From Gaiellasilicea sp963707575 (GTDB taxonomy: Bacteria; Actinomycetota; Thermoleophilia; Gaiellales; Gaiellaceae), in NCBI GenBank assembly GCA_963707575.1, contig OY970171.1, positions 2,418,001 to 2,482,000 of the forward strand: DNA of 64,000 nucleotides, written 5' to 3'. The notes below the pieces were generated by a model. That model was not told where the DNA came from, made no database searches, and saw only the letters and a program-made list of their open reading frames with translations. A program made the position numbers and the translations under genes. Shown one piece after another: positions 58,359-64,000 of the stretch (position 1 is the stretch's first letter; every line of letters starts with the position of its first letter).

Positions 58359-59265
58359 GCAGGACGACCTTGCCGGTCGAGCGGCGCGAGCCGATCAGCT
58401 CGAGCGCCGCAGCTGCGTCGGCGAGCGGGAACTCGGCGCCGACGACCGGGCGGATCGCGCCTTCCTGCCACAGCGCGAGCAGCTCCGCCACCGCCTCGCG
58501 CACGATGCGCGGGTCGAGTCCCATCAGGCGGCCGAGGTAGAAGCCGATCGCGCCCACGTTGCGCCCAACGAGGCGCGCGGGGTCGACCGGCTCCCACGCA
58601 CCGCCGGCGAAACCAATCCCGACGGCGACCCCGAGGGGGCGGAGCGACGCGAGGCACGACGTGAAGACGGGCCCGCCGACGGGATCGAACGCGACGTCCA
58701 CGTCGCGCAGCTCCGCGATCTCCTCGTAGGCCACCGTTCGCTCCGCACCGAGCTCGCGCGCGAGGTCGTGCTTGTCCATCGAGCCGGCCGCCGCCGTCAC
58801 CCGTGCGCCGAGGTGCCGCGCGAGCTGGATCGCCGCCGTGCCCACGCCTCCGGCCGCGGCCGTCACGAGCACGTGCTTGCCCGGTCCGACGCGCGCCTGC
58901 CGCGTGAACGGGATCCAGGCGGTCAGGAAGGTGGTCAGGAACGACGCGCCTTCGGCGTAGCTCGCGCCGTCGGGCAGGTCGAAGATCCACTCGTCGTCGG
59001 CCACAACGCGCTCGGCGTACCCGCCGCCGCTGCCTCGGACGAACGCGAGCACGCGCCTCTCGCCGATGTCGCCCGCCACCTCGTTCCCGAGGATCGCCGG
59101 GAGCTCCGGAGGCTGCGGATAGTGCCCGCTGCGAATCAGGACATCCGCGAAGTTGATCCCCGCGGCGCGCACCTCCACCAGCGACCGGCCGGACCCGGGC
59201 TCGGGGTCGGGGACGTCCTCGAGCGCGAGCGCCCCGCCGATCTCGTGCAGGACGGCGGCCTTCAC
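58351..59265 (-). CDS. Zinc-free NADPH:quinone oxidoreductase-type MDR protein
   Basis: 304 residues. VKAAVLHEIGG start, AGINFADVLIRSGHYP (quinone oxidoreductase signature), VLVTAAAGGVGTAAIQLARHLGA for NADPH binding, and no zinc-binding Cys/His pair. Such MDR enzymes reduce quinones or alpha,beta-unsaturated carbonyls, including enoyl-CoA. In this operon, enoyl reduction or detoxification is plausible. GTG start overlaps the enoyl-CoA hydratase stop by 4 nt. Confidence 0.88.
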   Translation of the reverse strand: MKAAVLHEIGGALALEDVPDPEPGSGRSLVEVRAAGINFADVLIRSGHYPQPPELPAILGNEVAGDIGERRVLAFVRGSGGGYAERVVADDEWIFDLPDGASYAEGASFLTTFLTAWIPFTRQARVGPGKHVLVTAAAGGVGTAAIQLARHLGARVTAAAGSMDKHDLARELGAERTVAYEEIAELRDVDVAFDPVGGPVFTSCLASLRPLGVAVGIGFAGGAWEPVDPARLVGRNVGAIGFYLGRLMGLDPRIVREAVAELLALWQEGAIRPVVGAEFPLADAAAALELIGSRRSTGKVVLLV

Positions 59266-60053
59266 CTGCCCGTGAATTCCGGCTGGCGCTTCTCGAGGAA
59301 GGCCGCGACGCCCTCGGCGCCGTCCTCGCTGCCCAGGCAGCGCATGAAGCCCTGCGCCTCGCGCCGCAGCCCCTCGGCGATCGGCAGGTCGCGGGTCTCG
59401 GACGCCAGCTCCTTGACCACGGCCATCGCGTGGGGAGACCGCTGCGCGAGCGTCTGGGCGAGCTCGACGGCGACGTCCTCCAGCTCCGCTCGCGGCACGA
59501 CGCGCTCCACGAGGCCCCACTGGTACGCCTGCGCGGCCGAGATCGGGTCGCCGGTGAGATTGAGCAGGAGCGCGCGCCCGTGCCCGATCAGCCGCGGCAG
59601 GCGCTGGGTGCCGCCGCCGCCCGGGATCAGGCCGAGCTTGATCTCCGGCTGGCCGAGCTGCGCGTCGTCGGCCGCGATGCGGATGTCGCACGCCATCGCC
59701 AGCTCGAGGCCGCCGCCGAGGCAGTAGCCGTGGATGGCCGCGACGACGGGTGTGCGGCCCGCGTCCATCCGTGCGGCGAGCTTCTGGATCCCGCGCGCCG
59801 ACCCGCCCTCGCGCGCCGCCTCCTCGACGGCCTCCCGCAGAGCCGGGAACTCGGAGATGTCCGCTCCCGCGACGAAGGCCTTCTCGCCGGCGCCGCGGAG
59901 CACGATCGCCCGCGTCCTGTCGGAGCGGTCGAGCCCGTCGTACGCCTCCTCGAGCTCCTCCAGCAGCCGGGCCGAAAGCGCGTTGACCGGCGGGTGGTCG
60001 AGGGTGACGATCGCGACCGCACCGTCCTGCTCCACCTTCACGAATTCAGCCAT
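59262..60053 (-). CDS. Enoyl-CoA hydratase/isomerase
   Basis: 263-residue crotonase-fold enzyme. HPPVNALSARLLEEL, then AFVAGADISEF forms the oxyanion hole, and IHGYCLGGGLELAMACDIRIA the second loop. PEIKLGLIPGGGGTQRLPRLIG carries the first catalytic Glu region. Hydrates an enoyl-CoA, a beta-oxidation step. ATG with GAAGGAG six bases upstream; 21 nt after the SDR gene. Confidence 0.93.
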   Translation of the reverse strand: MAEFVKVEQDGAVAIVTLDHPPVNALSARLLEELEEAYDGLDRSDRTRAIVLRGAGEKAFVAGADISEFPALREAVEEAAREGGSARGIQKLAARMDAGRTPVVAAIHGYCLGGGLELAMACDIRIAADDAQLGQPEIKLGLIPGGGGTQRLPRLIGHGRALLLNLTGDPISAAQAYQWGLVERVVPRAELEDVAVELAQTLAQRSPHAMAVVKELASETRDLPIAEGLRREAQGFMRCLGSEDGAEGVAAFLEKRQPEFTGR

Positions 60054-60074
60054 CTGTCTCCTTCACTCGTTCGC

Positions 60075-60764
60075 TCATCTCGGCGCCATCCGAAGGGCGC
60101 CGTCCAGGCGGATGGTCTCGCCGTTCAGGTACTCGTTCTCGACGATGTGCTTGACGAGCGCGGCGAAGTCCTCCGCGCGGCCGAGCCGCTTGGGGAAGGG
60201 GATCTGCGAGGTGAGGCTCTCGCGGATGTCCTCGCGCATCGGCCCCAGCATCGGCGTGTCGGAGGGGCCCGGGGCGATCGTGACGACGCGGATCCCCTTC
60301 GAGGCGAGGTCGCGCGCGACCGGCAGGGTCATCCCGGCCACACCCGCCTTCGACGCGCTGTAGGCGGCCTGGCCGATCTGGCCGTCGAACGCCGCGTTCG
60401 AGGCGGTGTTGACGATCACGCCGCGCGTGCCCTCCTCGTCCGGCTCGCCCTCAGCCATCTTCGCCGCGGCGTGCGCGATCACGTTGAAGGTGCCGATCAG
60501 GTTCACCTCCACGATCTTGCGGAAGCGGTCGAGCGGGAAGCCGATCACGCGCGCGCCGCCGCCGATGCCCGCGCAGTTGACGGCGCCGTGCAGCTGCTCG
60601 AGCGGCTCGATCAGGGCACGCACCGCGTCCTCGTCGGTGACGTCCGTCTCGGGCAGATCGGCGATCACCACGGTCGCGCCCTCGCGCTCGAGCAGCGCGG
60701 CGGTCGCCTCACCCAGGCCCGATCGCCCGCCGGTGACGAGGAACGTCTTCCCCTGGATCCTCAC
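60075..60764 (-). CDS. SDR, 3-hydroxyacyl-CoA dehydrogenase-like (HSD17B10 type)
   Basis: 229 residues. FLVTGGRSGLGEATA cofactor loop, ADLPETDVTDED, NCAGIGGG, VNTASNAAFDG with Ser and YSASKAGVAG with Tyr-Lys; the NTAS and ARDLASKGIRVVTIAPG strings suit mammalian type 10 hydroxyacyl-CoA dehydrogenase and LvaD-like SDRs. NAD-dependent oxidation of 3-hydroxyacyl-CoA. GTG start overlaps the ligase stop by 4 nt. Confidence 0.9.
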   Translation of the reverse strand: MRIQGKTFLVTGGRSGLGEATAALLEREGATVVIADLPETDVTDEDAVRALIEPLEQLHGAVNCAGIGGGARVIGFPLDRFRKIVEVNLIGTFNVIAHAAAKMAEGEPDEEGTRGVIVNTASNAAFDGQIGQAAYSASKAGVAGMTLPVARDLASKGIRVVTIAPGPSDTPMLGPMREDIRESLTSQIPFPKRLGRAEDFAALVKHIVENEYLNGETIRLDGALRMAPR

Positions 60765-62380
60765 GCCGGCTCGGGCGCTTTCGCGAACTGCTCCCGCAGC
60801 GCCGTCTTGCGGAACTTGCCCACGGCGGTCTTGGGGATCTCGGCCACGAACTCGTAGTGGTCGGGCAGCCACCACTTCGCGAACTGCGGCTCGAGGAAGG
60901 CGCGCAGCTCCTCGGGTGTGGCGACCTGGCCCTCGCGGCAGACACAGACCGCCAGCGGCCGCTCGGCCCACTTCTCGTCGGGGATCGCGATCACGGCCGC
61001 CTCGGCGATCGCCGGGTGTCCCATGAGGGCGTTCTCGAGCGCGACCGTCGAGATCCACTCGCCGCCGGACTTGACGAGGTCCTTCGAGCGGTCCTGGATC
61101 TCGATGTAGCCGTTCGGCTCGATCGTGACGATGTCGCCGGTCTTGAACCAGCCGTCGTCGGTCCAGCGGTCGGCCTGCGAGTCGTCCTCGTAGTAGGCCG
61201 ACGCGATCCAGGCGCCGCGCACCTCGAGCTCGCCCATCGTCTCGCCGTCCCACGGAACCAGCCCTTCAGTCCCGCGCGCGCGGATCTCCACGAATGGTGC
61301 TGGGAGCCCCTGCTTGGCTCGATAGGTGTACTGCTCCGCCTCCGAGAGCGCCAGCTCCCGGCTCGACAGCTCCGAGACCGTGCCGAGCGGGGCCATCTCG
61401 GTCATGCCCCAGGCGTGCGTGACGTGCAGGCCGTGCCGGCGCTCGAACCCCTCGATCATCGCCTGGGGCGCGGCAGAGCCGCCCACGATCATCGCGCGCA
61501 GCTTCGAGAGGTCGTACTTCTCCGGCTCGGCGTCGAGGGTCTGGAGGATGCCCATCCAGATCGTGGGGACGCCGGCCGTGATCGTGACGCCCTCCTGCAC
61601 GAAGGCCTCGAGCAGGCTGGGGGGATCGAGGTGCGGCCCCGGGAAGACCTGCGTCGCCCCGACGAGCGTGCAGGTGAACGGGAAGCCCCACGCGTTCGCG
61701 TGGAACATCGGCACGACGGGGAGGATGACGTCGCTCTCGCTGACGCCGAGTGTGCCCGACTGGGTCGAGGCGAGGGAGTGGATCGCGATCGCCCGGTGGG
61801 AGTAGAGGACGCCCTTTGGCGGGCCCGTGGTGCCGCTCGTGTAGCACATGGCCGCGGCGGCGCGCTCGTCGATCTCCACGTACTCGAAGTCGTCCGCACT
61901 CGCGCGCGAGAGCAGCTCCTCGTAGTCGATCGTGCCGTCGGGGACGTCGCCGTCGTCGGAGATCACGATCACGTGCTCGAAGCCGACGCGGTCGACGAAC
62001 TTCTCCGCCAGCGGCCAGAGGATCTTGTCCACGATCAGGGCCTTGTCGCCCGCGTGCGTGGCGATGTAGGTGATGTCGTCGGGGTGGAGCCGGAGGTTCA
62101 GCGTGTGCGTGACCATCCCCGCGACCGGCAGGCCGATGTACGCCTCCAGATGCTGGTAGTGGTTCCACGCAAAGGTCCCGACCCGGTCGCCCTCTTTCAG
62201 GCCGAGGCCCTTCAGGGCCAGCGTCAGCTGCTTCGTCCGCTGGGCGAAGTCGGCGTACGAGTAGCGGTGGAAGCTCTTGTCCGTCCGCCGCGTGACGATC
62301 TGCTTGTGCGCGAAGAGCTGCTCCGCTCGGCGCAGGATCGACGGCACGTTCAGCTCGTAGTCCATGATCAGGCCCTTCAC
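60761..62380 (-). CDS. Medium/long-chain acyl-CoA ligase
   Basis: 539-residue adenylate-forming enzyme. CYTSGTTGPPKGVLYSHRA is the P-loop, AWGMTEMAP the A5 motif, GWFKTGDIVTI and DRSKDLVKSGGEWIS the hinge (A8), and PKTAVGKFRKT the A10 lysine. Activates a carboxylic acid to acyl-CoA for the enzymes encoded around it. GTG at 62380 gives the 4-nt overlap with the cupin gene; ATG at 62365 is possible. Confidence 0.93.
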   Translation of the reverse strand: MKGLIMDYELNVPSILRRAEQLFAHKQIVTRRTDKSFHRYSYADFAQRTKQLTLALKGLGLKEGDRVGTFAWNHYQHLEAYIGLPVAGMVTHTLNLRLHPDDITYIATHAGDKALIVDKILWPLAEKFVDRVGFEHVIVISDDGDVPDGTIDYEELLSRASADDFEYVEIDERAAAAMCYTSGTTGPPKGVLYSHRAIAIHSLASTQSGTLGVSESDVILPVVPMFHANAWGFPFTCTLVGATQVFPGPHLDPPSLLEAFVQEGVTITAGVPTIWMGILQTLDAEPEKYDLSKLRAMIVGGSAAPQAMIEGFERRHGLHVTHAWGMTEMAPLGTVSELSSRELALSEAEQYTYRAKQGLPAPFVEIRARGTEGLVPWDGETMGELEVRGAWIASAYYEDDSQADRWTDDGWFKTGDIVTIEPNGYIEIQDRSKDLVKSGGEWISTVALENALMGHPAIAEAAVIAIPDEKWAERPLAVCVCREGQVATPEELRAFLEPQFAKWWLPDHYEFVAEIPKTAVGKFRKTALREQFAKAPEPA

Positions 62381-62772
62381 GACCGCTCCTTTCCCAAGCC
62401 CTGGCGGAGCGCGAGGTCCTCGTCGGTCATGACGTGGCCGTCCCGCTCGACGTAGCCGTCCTTGCCGCCGATCACGAGCAGCACGAGGTCGTCGTCACCC
62501 GCGTTCGCGATCCGGCGCGGGGTCGTCGACTCGGCGTGGAAGAGGCCGCCGGGACCGAGGATGCGCTCCTCGCCCTCGACCTCCACCCTGGCGGTGCCGC
62601 TGTGGACGAAGTAAAGCTCGTCCTGAGTGTCGTGGTAGTGGTGGATGCCCGGATGGCCCGGCGGATAGACGACGCCGTTGACGCCGAACGCGGTCACGCC
62701 GAGTGCCGCGCGCACCTTGCGGAAGCCGTACCCCTCTCCGAGCTCGTCGAGCGACGAGAACGCGTGTCCCAT
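62377..62772 (-). CDS. Small cupin-domain protein
   Basis: 131 residues. PPGHPGIHHYHDTQDELYFVHSG is cupin motif 1 (G-x5-HxH-x-E, here HHYHDTQDE) and GGLFHAESTTPRRIAN motif 2 with one His, so one metal site is likely. Single-domain cupins serve as isomerases, dioxygenases or storage/sensing proteins. AGGAGG precedes the ATG, which overlaps the upstream stop by one base (TGATG). Role in the pathway not defined. Confidence 0.8.
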   Translation of the reverse strand: MGHAFSSLDELGEGYGFRKVRAALGVTAFGVNGVVYPPGHPGIHHYHDTQDELYFVHSGTARVEVEGEERILGPGGLFHAESTTPRRIANAGDDDLVLLVIGGKDGYVERDGHVMTDEDLALRQGLGKERS

Positions 62773-63227
62773 CAGGCGGCCCTCCTGGGTGCATCGGTGT
62801 AGACACGCTCGCCCGCGAAGCGGCGCGCCTCTCGGTCCCACGGGAAGAAGATCGCGTTGCGCCACGTCATCCGCTCGTTCGTCGGCTCGTTGTCGAGCCA
62901 CTTCGCCCGGTGCGTGCCCGTGACGATCGCCTCCTCGACGACCCCCTGCGGCCCGATCACGATGTTCTGTAGCTCGAAGACGATGTCGGGGAACGCGGTC
63001 AGGAGCTCCGTGTAGAAGCGTGCCGCCCCCTCGTGGCCGTGCCAGGAGACCTCGTCGGGGTAGACGGTGTAGACGCAGTCCTCCGAGAGCGTCGCGAGCA
63101 GCCCCTCGATCGAACGGTTGTCCTCCGCCTTCGAGTGCGCCTTCCAGAGCTCGCGGATCTCGTCGACCTCCGCCGGGTCGACCTCCATTCGCATCAGTTC
63201 CAGCACTTCTGCTTTCGGGACGGGCAT
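62772..63227 (-). CDS. SnoaL/NTF2-like nuclear-transport-factor-fold protein
   Basis: 151 residues. MEVDPAEVDEIRELWKAHSKAEDN helical start, then CVYTVYPDEVSWHGHEGAARFYTELLTAFPDI, the cone-shaped SnoaL/ketosteroid-isomerase fold, and VTGTHRAKWLDNEPTNERM. Members are polyketide cyclases, steroid isomerases, limonene-epoxide-type hydrolases or dehydratases. GAGGAGG three bases before the ATG. In this operon it may open or isomerise a cyclic substrate; that is inference. Confidence 0.8.
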   Translation of the reverse strand: MPVPKAEVLELMRMEVDPAEVDEIRELWKAHSKAEDNRSIEGLLATLSEDCVYTVYPDEVSWHGHEGAARFYTELLTAFPDIVFELQNIVIGPQGVVEEAIVTGTHRAKWLDNEPTNERMTWRNAIFFPWDREARRFAGERVYTDAPRRAA

Positions 63228-63235
63228 GGGCCTCC

Positions 63236-64000
63236 TCAGTCGAGAATCGCGGCTGCGACCGCGCGCCGGTGGACGGCCGCGTGGCCGCCGAACGCGTCGA
63301 TCCACTGCGCGCGCTTGTAGTAGCGGTGCAGGTCGTGCTCCCAGGTGAAGCCGATGCCGCCGTGTACCTGGATCGAGCGCTCGCAGGCGGCAACGGCGTT
63401 CTCGCCCGCGAACGCTTTCGCGGACGCGACCGCGGTGGGCGCGCGCTCGTCGTCCTCGGCGACGCACCACGCAGCCCAGTAGGCGAGCGAGCGGGCCAGC
63501 TCGGTCTCGACGTAGGTGTCCGCCAGCGGATGCGAGACGGCCTGGTAGGTGCCGATCTTCTTGCCGAACTGCTCGCGCTCTGCGACGTAGCCGATCCCGA
63601 GCTCGAGCACGCGCTGGGCGACGCCGACTGCCTCGAGCGCGAGCCCGGCGAGCAGCCGGAGGCGCACCGGCTCGAAGCTGCCGTCGAGTGGGGGCTTGTG
63701 TTCCTGGACCACAAGCCTCCCCAGCGGGCGCGTCTCGTCGGTCGTGCGCGAGGTCTCGCCCTCGGCCGGAGCGACCGTCATGTCCTCGCGCAGGACGGCG
63801 TCCACGCCGTCCAGGTTCGGCACCCAGCCGCCGAGCTCGACCGACCACGCCTGCTCGTCCACCTCGGGGAGGGCGGGGAGGACGACCGCGGTCGTCAGGA
63901 ACGGCCCGGCGTAGAGAGCCCGGCCGACCTCCTCGAACAGGATCGCCTCGTCGACGAAGGACAGGCCGCCGCCACCGCGTTCCTCGGGCACCGAGACGCC
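63236..64000 (-). CDS. Acyl-CoA dehydrogenase family protein (partial, N-terminus outside window)
   Basis: Reading continues past base 64000; about 254 C-terminal residues are visible, starting in GVSVPEERGGGGLSF, the usual segment near residue 60 of this family. Later parts include REQFGKKIGTYQAVSHPLAD and QVHGGIGFTWEHDLHRYYKRAQW, where IGFTWEHD marks the divergent FadE/steroid-type subgroup; the usual catalytic Glu is not at the common place. LvaC and ACAD11 partners of APH-type kinases are also ACAD-family proteins. First visible gene of the operon; 8 nt before the SnoaL-like ATG. Confidence 0.88.
   Translation of the reverse strand, partial: GVSVPEERGGGGLSFVDEAILFEEVGRALYAGPFLTTAVVLPALPEVDEQAWSVELGGWVPNLDGVDAVLREDMTVAPAEGETSRTTDETRPLGRLVVQEHKPPLDGSFEPVRLRLLAGLALEAVGVAQRVLELGIGYVAEREQFGKKIGTYQAVSHPLADTYVETELARSLAYWAAWCVAEDDERAPTAVASAKAFAGENAVAACERSIQVHGGIGFTWEHDLHRYYKRAQWIDAFGGHAAVHRRAVAAAILD

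Overview
The window is GC-rich (visibly around 70%), almost fully coding, and dominated by tightly packed operons whose genes overlap by 4 nt (ATGA, GTGA, TTGA). Gene content is that of a free-living aerobic actinobacterium: F420-type LLM oxidoreductase, acyl-CoA metabolism, PadR and LuxR-type regulators, a DUF3159-like membrane protein, and putative leaderless promoters with a TANNNT -10 box. The style suggests a deep lineage such as Thermoleophilia (Gaiellales/Solirubrobacterales); that placement is inference. I saw no rRNA, tRNA, CRISPR array, transposase or prophage.

Left part (1-14.3 kb): a MoxR ATPase/DUF58 pair, an atypical SDR and an unknown protein, then carAB facing away from a complete arginine operon, argC-J-B-D-R-G-H-F. 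The two operons are separated by only 36 nt, which hold mirror-image promoters and two ArgR-like boxes. CarB lacks the C-terminal allosteric domain.

14.3-31.4 kb: a minus-strand four-gene operon (two alpha/beta hydrolases, an ATP-grasp enzyme, a methyltransferase) of unknown product; a secreted collagen-like/lamin-tail protein; rsgA; a secreted nuclease plus 5'-nucleotidase pair for scavenging extracellular nucleic acid; azlCD amino-acid export; a small phosphorelay (receiver protein, ChpT-like phosphotransferase, LuxR-type regulator); a degenerate secreted metalloprotease-like protein; an NrtR-like Nudix regulator that appears to start with CTG; and a BMP-family lipoprotein.

31.4-42.5 kb: a polyamine uptake and breakdown operon (aldehyde dehydrogenase, PotA, PotD, PotB, PotC, aminotransferase), a MacB/LolD-type ABC exporter pair, and an HMG-CoA lyase-like gene. 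42.5-54.8 kb: mixed single genes (degenerate trypsin-like protein, CoA transferase, DedA, small membrane protein, RmlD-like reductase, adenylate cyclase, YyaL-type thioredoxin-fold protein, LivK-like binding protein, acyl-CoA dehydrogenase, thiolase, PadR regulator, DUF3159-like protein, streptomycin-kinase-like APH).

Right part (54.8 kb to the edge): one long minus-strand catabolic operon of at least 12 genes. It combines an acyl-CoA ligase, acyl-CoA dehydrogenase, enoyl-CoA hydratase, SDRs, LLM oxidoreductase, quinone oxidoreductase, cupin and SnoaL-like protein with an adjacent APH-type kinase and small DUF6285-like protein. That last pair resembles LvaA/LvaB of the 4-hydroxyacid (levulinate) pathway, so the operon may degrade hydroxylated or lactone-derived acids by phosphorylation and elimination.
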